DNA of 64,000 nt, taken from positions 19,829 to 83,828 of the forward strand of contig JAUCBJ010008071.1 of NCBI GenBank assembly GCA_032718475.1. The letters are read 5' to 3'. This DNA comes from Nemertoderma westbladi (lineage: Eukaryota > Xenacoelomorpha > Nemertodermatida > Nemertodermatidae). Both the position numbers and the translations under genes were made by a program. Positions 43,128-54,481 of this stretch are shown here, in pieces (position 1 is the first letter of the stretch; every line of letters begins with the position of its first letter). The notes under the pieces are model-generated. The model was not told the DNA's origin and made no database searches. It saw only the letters and a list, made by a program, of their open reading frames with translations.

Positions 43128-43203
43128 GCGGCCCCTGTGGCTCAGTTGGCAGAGCGTGGTATTTTGAATCTCTAGGTACCGGATTCAATCCCCCATTCCG
43201 GTG
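43128..43203 (+). repeat. tRNA-like SINE head
   Basis: GCCCCTGTGGCTCAGTTGGC (A box) and ACCGGATTCAATCCCC (B box) in tRNA spacing; stems do not close, so it is a tRNA-derived SINE head rather than a tRNA. Confidence 0.65.
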
Positions 43204-43337
43204 AATGTTTTTTGTTGTAAGATTGGTAGTAGGATAGAGACAGTTCATGCGTTAGTAAACGCGGACCTTTGTGAGATTTCTCGCTATTTCTCTTAAAATT
43301 ACCGGATATACTGTACGTAAAAATAAAGTTGAAAACA

Positions 43338-43526
43338 AGCAATACAGCAGTAATACAGCAGTAATACAGCAGTAATACAGCAGTAATACAGCAGTAATAC
43401 AGCAGTAATACAGCAGTAATACAGCAGTAATACAGCAGTAATACAGCAGTAATACAGCAGTAATACAGCAGTAATACAGCAGTAATACAGCAGTAATACA
43501 GCAGTAATACAGCAGTAATACAGCAT
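43338..43526. repeat. 11-bp minisatellite (CAGTAATACAG)
   Basis: About 17 nearly perfect 11-bp units. The minus-strand ORFs with a CCITAVLLLYY period are translations of the repeat. Confidence 0.97.
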
Positions 43527-44669
43527 GGCTTGCTTTTCATTTGCACAATTTATTCATTATTTTGGTTTCCTAAAGATTTATTTTTTAGATTTTCTAAACT
43601 TTTTCTGCTCTTTTAGAAACTTTTTCACAGTTTTGCAACAGGATCCCGATCCCGATGGTAAAATATCGGGATTTTTCGGGATTTGCTATATCTGAATTGA
43701 TGTTCCCTGCAGCTTAAAAGTTTGTAAAATTTTCTCAAAATGTACAATTTTTGCCTGTAACAAAACAAACATTTTTGTCAAAAAATTTGGGAGGATTTTC
43801 AATGGGTGATTGATAAGTTTATTGATATGGATGAGTCAAGATATGTAAGGAAATTTCCTAGACATTTTTCCGAAAGTTTCCTATTTTATTTTAATATTTA
43901 ATTTACTGAAATATCCTCATATTAATTATCGCATAAAAATAGTAATACGATTTGAACTAAAATTGTGATTGTGACTTTGTGTTTTGTCAATTTCATTATT
44001 AACTAGATCTTATAAATTGAACGCAATTTCGGAAATTAATACATTTTAACAATTAATCAATTTTAACTCTTTCACAATTTAATACTTCCTGCTATTTTGC
44101 CAGTTTATACACATGTAGAGTAAACACTAGAAACAATGTGATTCCTGCTTAGTTGTGTTGTGGTGATTCGTTGTCTTAGCTCTTGTGGTCGTAAAATAGT
44201 GAAGTATACTTTTCCGTAAATTTTCGGAAATTTCCTTGAAAAACGTATTATTCCGGAAAACTTACATCCCTAGTGATTGATGAGGCAATGATTGATTTAC
44301 ATAATTTTTAACTGATTTCTGAATCTGAATTTCATTCATTGAAAATTTATTAAATATTATAGATGAATGTCAATATTATAAATAATAGAAACACTTGTTG
44401 CTTTTTATTGAATAAGTGTCAGTGCATATAGAAACCGGACAATTCCGAGAAAAAATACTTTTTGAGTTCTGTATTGCATAAGAAGCTCATTTTAATTAGC
44501 TTTCTAATGCACCCACCCCCACCCACATGTCATTGCGACCCACAGTTCAAAAGTTACAAAAGAAATAGTGAAAGTTAATAAATGAAAATTTTATAATAGC
44601 AATTTTTAAATATTGATTATGCTCGAAAACTCTGTTTTTTAAATATAAGTAAATCTAACTGTCTCTGTT
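43527..44669. other. AT-rich stretch, possible left part of a decayed transposon
   Basis: The left end near 43632 (CAGTTTTGCAACAGGATCCC) resembles the reverse complement of 45867-45890 (AGTGTTGCCGCGCGATCGCG). This may mark a decayed hAT-like element of about 2.3 kb, but no target-site duplication was found. No ORF is supported. Confidence 0.3.
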
Positions 44670-45070
44670 CATCTGTCTGTCTGTCAAAAATATAAAAGCA
44701 TTCTAGCTAACTAAGATTTTGTTGTGGTGGTATTTCTGGTCGGAGATTTCATTTTCGATGTCAGTTTCCATGCTTGAAGTGATCTAGACTGATCTGTGAT
44801 CTGGTCTGAAATCCATAAAACATGAAAACTGACATCGGAAATGAAATCACCACCCACAAATACCACCATAACCAAAATTTTAGCCAGCTAGAAATCTTCC
44901 TAATTTGTTTGACAGACAGACCGACAGTCCGACAGACATACAAACAGCATAAAACATAACAACTGACATCGGAAATGAATTCACCCTCCACAAATACCCC
45001 CATAACGAAAATTGTAGTCTGTTAGTAAACTTCCTTACATTTTTGACAGACAGTCAGACAGAGAGACCGA
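44670..45070. repeat. imperfect inverted and direct repeat block
   Basis: About 44675-44775 and 44825-44925 are imperfect inverted arms of ~100 bp (outer GACAGACAG words, TACCACCA..., inner AACTGACATCGGAAATGAA). A direct copy of the right arm follows at about 44950-45060. The phrase ACTGACATCGGAAATGAAAT recurs at 59634-59653, so this is a dispersed fold-back family. Confidence 0.7.
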
Positions 45071-45419
45071 CAGTCTGATAATGCCGACAAAACATAAAAT
45101 TTTATCAAAACTTTTGTAACGTTCAATGAAGAGAAACATACCTAGTGAACATGAACATATCTTGAAAAAAAAATGTAAACCATTTTTTTTAACTTCATTC
45201 TCCATTTTCTCAAAATGAATTCTGCCCGGAATTGTCTGGTTTATGCACAATATGCGCAGACACATATGATAAACATTTTTATGTGGCAACGATTCAGTCA
45301 GACTGCAGTAGGTAAGGTATATTAAAAATGACTGCAGTAGATTGTAAATGTATTAAAACGTTTCGGAGATTAAAAAATCGGAGATCGGAAAACGTTTAAG
45401 TAAAATGAAATACGTAGGC

Positions 45420-45675
45420 CTACGTGGGAAATACAGGCGGGGTAGCTCAGTTGGCTGAGCACCGGGCCTGCAATCTATTGGTTGTAGGTTCAGCCCCGCC
45501 AGGGTCCACTCAGCCTTTCATCCACTGGGGTCGATAAAATGAGTACCAGTTAAATAACTGAGAGCAAATCTTGGGATAGGAGTAGCGCCCAACCCTACCC
45601 TCGGGTTCGGGTAGCAGCTATCGAAAGAGGAGCCTTCGGCCTCAGCCTACTTTTTGCTTTTGCTACGTGGGAAAT
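45420..45675 (+). mobile_element. complete tRNA-derived SINE with 13-bp target-site duplication
   Basis: The body (45433-45662) has a tRNA-like head GGCGGGGTAGCTCAGTTGGC, the B-box-like word TTGGTTGTAGGTTCAGC, and then CTTTCATCCACTGGGGTCGA, TAAAATGAGTACCAGTTAAA, one GTAGC..GGTAGC unit and a T-rich tail (CTACTTTTTGCTTTT). CTACGTGGGAAAT stands on both sides (45420-45432, 45663-45675). It is the intact reference for the minisatellite-bearing copy at 10747-11764. Confidence 0.92.
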
Positions 45676-46387
45676 TAATTACGTCTGTGAAGCATTTGAT
45701 AAAGTCAGTGGACATTTTTACAATCTAGGTATTTTTTAGAACATGAGATTTCTCAAAAGTATTTTTTACACCTATAAATAGGGCAGGGTAGATAGCTTTT
45801 TTAAGTTTTGTGGTGAGTTGAGTCGTAATAAAATTCAAAATCCCGATCCCGAAAATTGTGGATCGCGATCGCGCGGCAACACTAAAGTGAACATTTAAAA
45901 AACCTGCTCTCCACGCTGCTTTCATCTTTCTTTACCTTTCTCAACTCATTGCCCAATAATAATTTATTTGACATATAAATTGCTTGAATTAAAATCATTA
46001 GTTATTATTTAATAATAATAATAAATAAATTTAATAGTTTAAATATAATTAAATTATACATAAATAATACCGAGATGAGGTCGTCATCATCTCAGATATC
46101 ACAGTTTTTAATTATTTAACATTAATTACTATTATACTGACACAATGAATCACTTCCCAGTTCCCAGTCCCACCCGGTATAATAATGTTGGTAAAACTTT
46201 ATTTTCTTTATATTAAACTTTATAATAATAGGATTATTTGTTACGAGGATGCCTTAAAATTAGATAAATAATTTTATTGATACATTGATATGGTAAATTA
46301 ATTTAATAATATTTTAATATCATTATTATATTACGTTGTAATGTTAAACCTAATGTCTGAATCCCCCCCCCCCCCCCCCACACACAG
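45676..46387. other. upstream intron of the CCDC61-like gene
   Basis: AT-rich, ending in a poly-C tract (about 46365-46379) that serves as the pyrimidine part of the acceptor CACACACAG (46386-46387). Confidence 0.5.
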
Positions 46388-47254
46388 GGAGTTCTAAAGT
46401 CTTTAGAAGAGGAACTAATTCGGGAACGAACTAAACATCAGAAGCAATCTGGTCGTAAAACCCGAGAGCAGCGGGAGTTGGTAGCTGAGCTGCAGGAGGT
46501 GCGTAGTAGCGAGAGGAATCTACGAGTTCGAGTCAAGAGTTTAACCAACGAGCTGGCCGTGTTGCGTCGGAGTGGGGGAGGGGGGGTCCGGGGCGGTGCG
46601 GAGTCGCCGAGGTTGAACGGGGGCGTCGTCCCGAGAGGGAGGGCGTCCTCCACGGAGGGGAGGAGGAGTAGGGGGGGTTCGGGGGACTGGAGAGGGAGCA
46701 GCGGGGAGCGGGGAGTGGTACCGGCGGGATGGAGGGGGGGCGCCCCCCGTAGCTCCTCCCTGGACCGCGGTCGGCCCCCCGTGGTGCGTCGCTTCGATCC
46801 CACCGGGTTCGTCGCCGAACGCAGACGGAAGCAGCGCGAACTCGAATCCTCCCGTCGCGCTCGTCTCGCCGTCGCCGGCCGCTCCCGCTCCGGTAGTCGT
46901 CGACGCAGCGACTCGAGTGACGCCGATTGGTCCGCCGCCGGCGGTTGGGACTCGGACGACGCGGACACCGGCAACCCGCGCTACAACCGGATCCAACGGC
47001 TGCTCCGGGAGAAGGTGAACTCGATGCGTCGCTCCTCGTCCACCGACGAGGGTACGCCGCGTAGCGACGCGAGCGGGAATCGGAGGACGCCCTCTAGCGG
47101 CGGGATTAGGAGGACGCCCCCTAGCGACCGGCCCCGAGAAGGTCGATTATTACAGAACGGGATCCCGTTGGACAGCTACGACAGGGCTGAAGAGATGGAA
47201 GAGATCGACGCCCGACTCAACGCCCTGCAGGAGTTTATGAAGGACCATTTGTAA
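46388..47254 (+). CDS. ccdc61: terminal exon of a CCDC61/VFL3-like centriolar coiled-coil protein
   Basis: The frame opens in phase 0 after the acceptor and runs 289 codons to TAA 47252-47254. The first ~55 residues are coiled coil (LKSLEEELIRERTKHQKQS, RVRVKSLTNELAVLRR). A basic, Ser/Arg/Gly-rich middle follows (SRSGSRRRSDSSDADWSAA), with RSSSLDRGRPPVVRRFDPTG, and the end is EEIDARLNALQEFMKDHL. The coiled coil, SSSLDR...RFDPT motif and EIDARL.ALQ.. end are what I recall of the C-terminal half of CCDC61 (VFL3), which acts at basal bodies in anchoring ciliary rootlets and microtubules. The exon is far more GC-rich than its flanks. The upstream Rossmann-like head exons are not seen in the window. 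AATAAA follows at 47431. Confidence 0.72.
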   Translation, partial: GVLKSLEEELIRERTKHQKQSGRKTREQRELVAELQEVRSSERNLRVRVKSLTNELAVLRRSGGGGVRGGAESPRLNGGVVPRGRASSTEGRRSRGGSGDWRGSSGERGVVPAGWRGGAPRSSSLDRGRPPVVRRFDPTGFVAERRRKQRELESSRRARLAVAGRSRSGSRRRSDSSDADWSAAGGWDSDDADTGNPRYNRIQRLLREKVNSMRRSSSTDEGTPRSDASGNRRTPSSGGIRRTPPSDRPREGRLLQNGIPLDSYDRAEEMEEIDARLNALQEFMKDHL

Positions 47255-49513
47255 CCATGGTAACCTAATTGTTTGTGATGTATACGGGGTTATTATTTTC
47301 TATTTTTTGAATTTAAAGTTGCTATTTTTTGGTTGTGAAGCAAAAATATTTATTTATTACAGGGGGAAAAAAGTAGAACTTTTTTTTCACTATTCTCGAG
47401 GCATTTTATTTACCGAGCGACAACGAGGTTAATAAAGGGTCGAGAGAATGTTGAAAAATATGATCGCTCGCGTTTTTTCCCATGTAATACGTAATTTTAT
47501 TCTTAAATTGGTACTTTTTTGTTGCTAAATTCTTTAATAAAAACATAGATCGATAAATAATGTTACAAAATATATTGAACTGTAGTATTTACTATATATT
47601 GTTTCCATAGTTACTGCAATTCATACTATTGAACTCTTCAACTCTCGATGCTGCCTTACTAAATGTTAAATAATTTAGTGTTCTCGAATATTTATTACGT
47701 AACTAGAGAGCCGCTTAACTACATAAACCAATATTGGATATTGAGTTCCGTTTTGGAGTTCGCCTGTCTGACACTAAAGTTGCAATAACTTTTGAGTGTG
47801 TGGATGGGTTTTGCTCAAATGACTTGCAAACCTTGTCTACGTCGATGCTCTTTCAATATATGTAATAAAAAATAAGAAATTCCACCAAAAATATTTTATT
47901 TTACTTTATTCGCCGTGAAAAAAGTAAAATCAATCCTCCCTCTCTATGGGTTGCTTTTTTCCCTAGGGAAAAAAGTTTCTCCTGATTTTGGGGTATATTC
48001 GAGCGAATAAAGTAACAATATAAGAGTAAACTATGTTATATAACCTGTACGTATTGTTTGTGGTTTTTTTTTAAGTGCGACAAACCGCTAAATGACGTTA
48101 TTATTGTATTTCCATTGTTTTAATGATTTAATGAGTTGTTATTAATTGCTTATAAATTTATAACGTAATTGACTGTATATGTCGACATTGGGTCACAGAA
48201 ACATACGGCGTGTCTTTCTCATGCAAAAATTATTATGCAACTAATATTTTGATTAACACGTAACGTAACTATTATAAAGCGAAGACCATTAATTTTTTGA
48301 ATTTAACTAAATATTTAAACTCTCACAGAAACCGGCTAACAAATTACAATAGCAATTCCCATATGCAAACCATCATACTTTACTGGTATTATTGACAATG
48401 CTGGTGGTATATTAGCGCTATCATGTTTTATATAGCGGTTAGTAACTAATTATTTCATATTCTTTTATTTAACCTAATTTTATTCTTTAAGTTGCCTATC
48501 CCGCCTCTCCTTATCTCGTTGTGCTGGTAGAGTTTCTGCTGCTGACCTACCGTGACTATCTACCAGTATTTCTCCTGTATCAGATAGCAGCAATAATACC
48601 GCGGTTACTTTTTCTAGTGAAGAAGTAAAATTATCTCCTTACTAGTAACTAACAGTGGAATTGTAATGTAGGACTATTATAGGTTTCTTTCACACACACT
48701 ATAATACGTACTGAATTATAGCGTCTTATTTCAGTGACCCCCCCTCCTCCCCCTCACTTGGGGGTCACTGAATAAACATGGTGGACGTGAATCAGCAACT
48801 TGTGGTATATTTAATGCAAATTGTATTTTTTTTAACTTGTCTATTTTTTACCCTCCGTGTTATATCGTATTATATTGGTTGTTTGTCCAATTTACTATTA
48901 GAGTAACAAACTTGTGTAGCCTATTAATTGTATTTTACATTTTTATACATGAAAAAAGTCTTGGTTTATCTGCCTAGTTACAAAATTTAATCGCTCGAAA
49001 ACAAGTTGATACTTTTAGAATCAGAATTTTTGGCATGGTGTTTTTGAATTTTTTTTTACTTTTAGAGTTTTTGTTTTAAGGCCAAGTTGGCAATAAAAGA
49101 CCGAACACAAAATACATTCATTGTCTGTCCTATTTGTTAAACATCAGGGTTCTGAGGCTTTAAAACCACTGGCTGACAGCAGGTTAATCTGTGTTTTTTG
49201 TTTTTGTTGTTTTGTATTTTACTGAGTTTGGTATCGTTTACGGGAATTGTAAATAGTATTTTATAATCATTACCGTTATTTTGTTTTTTTTTGTATTCTG
49301 TTTCACTTCAAAATACTTTTGTAATCTGATGTCATTCAATATTATTAATATATGTATCAAAGATATCGTTTTTTATTATCTTCATATTGTATTTTAACAT
49401 CCAATCCATCTAGTTTTATTGAATCAAGCAGTTTCAGATTGTTCAGTTGAGCATAAAACAATAAAATAAATATTATATTATTTAGGACAAATGGTGTAAA
49501 TATATTTCTCTAG
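47255..49513. other. 3' UTR and intergenic DNA
   Basis: AT-rich with T runs. A hairpin (TCAGTGACCCCC at about 48731 with GGGGGTCACTGA at about 48764) is followed by AATAAA. No exon is seen. Confidence 0.5.
47431..47436 (+). promoter_or_regulatory. polyadenylation signal AATAAA
   Basis: The first AATAAA after the CCDC61-like stop, about 180 bases downstream; another lies at 47536. Confidence 0.5.
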
Positions 49514-49939
49514 ATGTTAGGAATGCAACCGAGCTAAAATTTCATCCTGAGCCGAAACCCGGAGGTTTCTCCGGGTTACAATATGAGCTCCGGCCGGAGC
49601 CAGAGCCGGAGCCGGAGATTTGGGGATTGATTATTCCAATGTAATTCCAATTATTATAGTAGACAGATATGTGTTCATGAGGCAAATTCTTTCTCGAATT
49701 ATATCTCGCCTCAAGTTAAATTATCAATTAATAGAAATGAATAGTTTATAGTGGCATGTTATTCTAACCAAAACAATAAACTAAATTCAATAGAACAGGT
49801 TACAGTTTTTTTGTGAGTAATCAGCTGTTATTTGCGTCGAATTTCCCCTTGAGAGGGATGATTTTGTATTGCGTCAAAGACACCCCAATCTGGTGTTCAT
49901 GGGGCTAAAACGTACTCTAATGTTTTAGACTGCCCCCCC

Positions 49940-49997
49940 AAAAACGCAGTGGTGGGATCCCTGGGGAGGGCCCCAGGGATCCCACCACTGCGTTTTT
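49940..49997. repeat. perfect 27-bp palindrome with 4-bp spacer
   Basis: Arms 49940-49966 (AAAAACGCAGTGGTGGGATC then CCTGGGG) and 49971-49997 are exact reverse complements around AGGG. It sits inside the hAT-like element directly beside an RTE tail fragment. Confidence 0.97.
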
Positions 49998-50035
49998 TTA
50001 ACGCGTCGCGCTATTTCCAAAATTTTGCGTTATTC

Positions 50036-50127
50036 GACTACTACTACAAGGTCGAGCGAACTCGGACAGTGGAAATGAGATCCTTCCAGGCTTCCCGATT
50101 CTCCATAGTTGTCGCAATTTCGTTTCT
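50036..50127 (-). mobile_element. RTE LINE 3' terminal fragment (~92 bp), nearly identical to the intact copy
   Basis: The minus strand reproduces the last ~75 coding bases and TAG/GTA tail of the 14.4-18 kb element (GAAATTGCGACAACTATGGA, GAATCGGGAAGCCTGGAAGG, TCCGAGTTCGCTCGACC) with about two to three differences. It is a severely 5'-truncated recent insertion. The short plus-strand ORF crossing it is a shadow. Confidence 0.88.
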
Positions 50128-51889
50128 TCCACCAGATACCTCATTTACAGTTTATTAGTTATGCGTTATTTCTTGAATTTCCATTAAAAAACGTAATGAA
50201 ATTGATAAACTTTGTAAGTTGTAACTGCAATTATAATGGTGGCGATAATCAAAATTGTATCAATAAAGTTGCACCTGTTCTTTATGAAAGGAATTTTTTC
50301 TTTGATAATCGATCTTTGATTTGGACACTCCCTTCCCCAATTACTAGACCAGGATTGATATTATAATTTTACATTTAAAAACATTAAAATTTCAATAGAA
50401 CTGCAATGTTAGTGTCGAGCCGATGCACAATAATCACTATTCCCCAAACAAAGGCTACAAATTACTGTACCGTGAACGATTTTTAATTATATTGCCTACG
50501 AGCAATTATGAGATGACTGAATAGACATGGGGCCATTGATTTTATACACATTACGGCCCAAAATTGTCGTTTTGGGACCTTTTCGCTCTAAACCAAATCA
50601 TTTTTTGCCAACATTACTCGACAGCATTCTAGCCTTAGATCCGCTCTGTACCAAATTTTAAGTGATTTCAGTCAGAATTGTTCGAGACATAGTTCGATAA
50701 ATATTCGAAATAAGGGGGCAATAAACCACATAATGTGGTTTATCGACGCAATAAAAATGCATCCCTCTCCAGGGGAAATTGGACGCAAATAACAGATGAT
50801 TACTCTCAAAAATAAAACTGTAACCTGTTCTTTTGGCTTTGATTGGCTTTTGGCCGCATTGGCTCCGGATTAATTGGCCCGAAGCTCCTGATTTCCGGAG
50901 CTCTGTCGCATCCCTAATACAGTCCCGCTCTCAAAAAGCATTCCTTTGATCAAACATTGATCAAACTTTGATCAAACATTGATCAAAGTTTGATCAAATA
51001 TTGAAATGAACCAGGCTTATAAATCCTGCCATTGAGTTCTACCAAAGGCGCTGCACTTCAAAGTCTAGATTCCCACTGAGCCGTGTGTCAATCAAGCAGC
51101 CCTCTCTCTCTCTCTCTCTCTCGCTCTCCCTGTGTGTGTAATGCTCCATGTGCTCTGTAGGATGTCTGCAGATCACACAGGACACCACGTCCATATCATA
51201 CCATAGGTTTGTAAGCTATAGCCGTTATTTAAACCAGTTAAAGCCTAGGTTATAAAAATTTACAGCGATTATCAGAAAATAACAGCCGCAATTGAATCTC
51301 CACTTGGCGGTGTGGTGGTAATGAAAGCAAGGGCGGGTATGGGCTGTGTGGAGTTTAATTCTGAGTTACGCAATGGGTTGGGTGGATGACTACAACACAT
51401 TAGAATGGGGGGGGGGGGGGCAACTAAGCGTACCGAGGGGGAGGCCATGTGAAAGCATACTATGAGCACCGCTATGATTTTAGAAGGGCTTGATCTTTTT
51501 GCGTAAGTAAATAATACCTAAGGAAATGTAAGGAATTTTATTAGAAATACGTTAGGACTTCTTACTGTGCACACCTACGTTAGTGCCCGCACCCCGCACT
51601 GAATTTGGAAGTTATTATAAGGTGATCGACATGCGACATCGACAACGGCCTCATCCATTAACATACACTAATTTAATTAATTCCCTAATTTCCCTAACGT
51701 ACGTGCATACTAACGTCCCAAGACCACATTTTCCTTAGAAAATTAGACAACAATATTCAATGAATTAATTTAAAATTGTCGATCTAAAACAATAATTTAT
51801 TGTTTAAATTATTATAATTAGAGACCGTTAGGGCTTCTTGCTGCCAAAATTGGGTTAGAAGAGAATGTGTTCGGACGTAGACGCTGTGC

Positions 51890-52288
51890 AGACAGAGGTG
51901 CCGACAGAGATGCCGACACAGGTGCCGACAGAGGTGCCGACACAGGTGCCGACAGAGGTGCCGACACAGGTGCCGACAGAGGTGCCGACACAGGTGCCGA
52001 CATAGGTTCCGACATAGGTGCCGACATAGGTGCCAACACAGGTGCAGATACAGGTGCCGACACAGGTGCCGACATAGGTGCCGACAGAGGTGCCGAGTGC
52101 CGACACAGGTGCCGACATAGGTGCCGACACAGGTGCCGACATAGGTGCCGATACAGGTGCCGACATAGGTGCAGACACAGGTGGCGACATAGGTGCCGAT
52201 ACAGGTGCCGACATAGGTGCCGACACAGGTACCGACATAGGTGCTGACACAGGTGCAGACACAGGTGCCGACACAGGTGGCGACATAG
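51890..52288. repeat. 12-bp minisatellite (GGTGCCGACACA), copy 1
   Basis: About 33 units with variants ACAGA/ACACA/ACATA in patterned order. The GADTGADIGADRG-type reading frames on both strands are artefacts of the 12-bp period. Confidence 0.97.
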
Positions 52289-52552
52289 GTGCCGAAACTT
52301 TACTAAAGGTCTTCCCAAGAAATTAGACATCCAACTAACCCATACACACCGTTTATTGTTTTGGTTAAAAAACACCACCCCTTTAACCTGCTCCTTTCGA
52401 TGTTTTTCATTAACGTTTTCATTAATGTTCTCAGATACACTTGCGGTGACAGCACGGTGAAATCGCATACTGTGAATCACAGCATTTGTGTTGTGGTTAC
52501 AGAGATGCGAGTGAAGCATTTACAGTCAACTGTATGTTCGGTTGGGTGATGA

Positions 52553-52850
52553 CTTAGCCCGCGGGAATTCTTAGCCCGCAATATGGGAATCGTTTACCCG
52601 CAAGCTTTCTTAGCCAGTGGGCAGGGCATCCTTAGCCCGAAAATAAGTTTTATTAGCCCGCGGGAATTCTTAGCCCGCAATATGGGAATCGTTTACCCGC
52701 AAGCTTTCTTAGCCAGTGGGCAGGGCATCCTTAGCCCGAAAATAAGTTTTATTAGCCCGCGGGAATTCTTAGCCCGCAGGCATTCTTAGCCCACGAGTAT
52801 TCCTAGTCCGGTGGAATTCTTAGCCCGCGGGAATTCTTAGCCCACCAAGT
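52553..52850. repeat. TTAGCCCGCGGGAATTC minisatellite, copy 1
   Basis: Irregular units ending in TTAGCCCGC; an inner ~87-bp unit is duplicated exactly (52568-52654 and 52655-52741 regions). Each unit carries the palindrome CCCGCGGG and EcoRI-like GAATTC words. Confidence 0.9.
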
Positions 52851-53369
52851 GTTCAATTGACAATTAATAACTGAATAATTATTGTGACTTTAGTTAGTTA
52901 TTCATGTTCTATTCTAGGTAAACTGGTGAAAACGTTAAACTGATTTTAGCTGGTTGTGGTATGTCTCCTATTCCATGCATTTATGAAAGCAATGGCAGGT
53001 ATGGGCTGTGCTGTGTGGAGTTTAATTCTGAGTTACGCAATGGGTTGGGTGGATGGCTACAATACATTAGAATGGGGGGGGGGGGGGGGGGCAACTAAGC
53101 GTACCGAGGGGGAGGCCATGTGAAAGCATACTATGAGCACCGCTATGATTTTAGAAGGGCTTGATCTTTTTGCGTAAGTAAATAATACCTAAGGAAATGT
53201 AAGGAATTTTATTAGAAATACGTTAGGACTTCTTACTGTGCACACCTACGTTAGTGCCCGCACCCCGCACTGAATTTGGAAGTTATTATAAGGTAATCGA
53301 CATGCGACATCGACAACTTGCTGCCAAAATTGGGTTAGAAGAGAATGTGTTCGGACGTAGACGCTGTGC

Positions 53370-53768
53370 AGACAGAGGTGCCGACAGAGGTGCCGACACA
53401 GGTGCCGACAGAGGTGCCGACGCAGGTGCCGACAGAGGTGCCGACACAGGTGCCGACAGAGGTGCCGACACAGGTGCCGACATAGGTTCCGAAATAGGTG
53501 CCGACATAGGTGCCGACACAGGTGCAGATACAGGTGCCGACACAGGTGCCGACATAGGTGCCGACAGAGGTGCCGACACAGGTGCCGACATAGGTGCCGA
53601 CACAGGTGCCGACATAGGTGCCGATACAGGTGCCGACATAGGTGCAGACACAGGTGCCGACATAGGTGCCGATACAGGTGCCGACATAGGTGCCGACACA
53701 GGTACCGACATAGGTGCTGACACAGGTGCAGACACAGGTGCCGACACAGGTGCCGACAGAGGTGCCGA
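53370..53768. repeat. 12-bp minisatellite, copy 2
   Basis: Same variant order as copy 1 over most of its length, so the array was copied whole during block duplication and then edited by a few point changes. Confidence 0.97.
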
Positions 53769-54025
53769 AACTTTACTAAAGTCTTCCCAAGAAATTAGAC
53801 ATCCAACTAACCCATACACACCGTTTATTGTTTTGGTTAAAAAACACCACCCCTTTAACCTGCTCCTTTCGATGTTTTTCATTAACGTTTTCATTGATGT
53901 TCTCAGATACACTTGCGGTGACAGCACGGTGAAATCGCATACTGTGAATCACAGCATTTGGGTTGTGGTTACAGAGATGCGAGTGAAGCATTTACAGTCA
54001 ACTGTATGTTCGGTTGGGTGATGAC

Positions 54026-54222
54026 TTAGCCCGCGGGAATTCTTAGCCCGCAACATGGGAATCGTTTACCCGCAAGCTTTCTTAGCCAGTGGGCAGGGCA
54101 TCCTTAGCCCGAAAATAAGTTTTATTAGCCCGCGGGAATTCTTAGCCCGCAGGCATTCTTAGCCCCACGAGTATTTCTAGTCCGGTGGAATTCTTAGCCC
54201 GCGGGAATTCTTAGCCCACCAA
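54026..54222. repeat. TTAGCCCGCGGGAATTC minisatellite, copy 2
   Basis: The shorter version of 52553-52850, lacking the 87-bp internal duplication. Confidence 0.9.
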
Positions 54223-54481
54223 GTGTTCAATTGACAATTAATAACTGAATAATTATTGTGACTTACTAGTTAGTTATTCATGTTCTATTCTAGGTAAACT
54301 GGTGAACACGCCACAACTGATTCTCCAGCTGGTTGTGCGTATGTCGCCGATTCCATGCATTTATGAAAGCAATGGCAGGTATGGGCTGTGCTGTGTGGAG
54401 TTTAATTCTGAGTTACGCAATGGGTTGGGTGGATGGCTACAACACATTATAATGGGTGGGGGGGGGGGGGGGGGGGGGGGT

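Larger units (their letters stand above)
49514..50917. mobile_element. hAT-like non-autonomous element (decayed)
   Basis: TTAGGAATGCAACCGAGCT (49514-49532) and the reverse complement of AGCTCTGTCGCATCCCTAA (50899-50917) match at about 15 of 19 positions, starting TTAGGGATGC-like as in many hAT ends. Both ends continue into CCGGAG-rich subterminal repeats (GAGCCGGAGCC left, CTCCGGATT right). There is no transposase ORF. The Tc1-like element starts immediately to the right. Confidence 0.5.
51321..54481 (+). repeat. two and a bit tandem copies of a 1.4-1.7 kb block inside the TIR element
   Basis: Copies start at ATGAAAGCAA 51321, 52983 and 54363 (the third is partial and ends in poly-G). Each has GGAGTTTAATTCTGAGTTAC, a poly-G tract, a 12-bp minisatellite, GTTTATTGTTTTGGTTAAAA and a TTAGCCCGCGGGAATTC minisatellite. 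Length differences come mainly from a ~280-bp extra segment in copy 1 (about 51645-51833) and from repeat numbers. Confidence 0.9.

Noticed and set aside
45436-45505. Functional tRNA gene at the SINE head
   Set aside because: The T arm does not close and the segment continues into a SINE body flanked by target-site duplications.
43632-45890. 2.3-kb hAT-like element with CAGTTTTGC/CAGTGTTGC-type ends
   Set aside because: End similarity is weak and no 8-bp target duplication is visible.
51818-54021. Long ORFs of GADTGADIGADRG or SAPVSAPLSAP type on both strands
   Set aside because: Translations of a 12-bp minisatellite, open in several frames on both strands at once.
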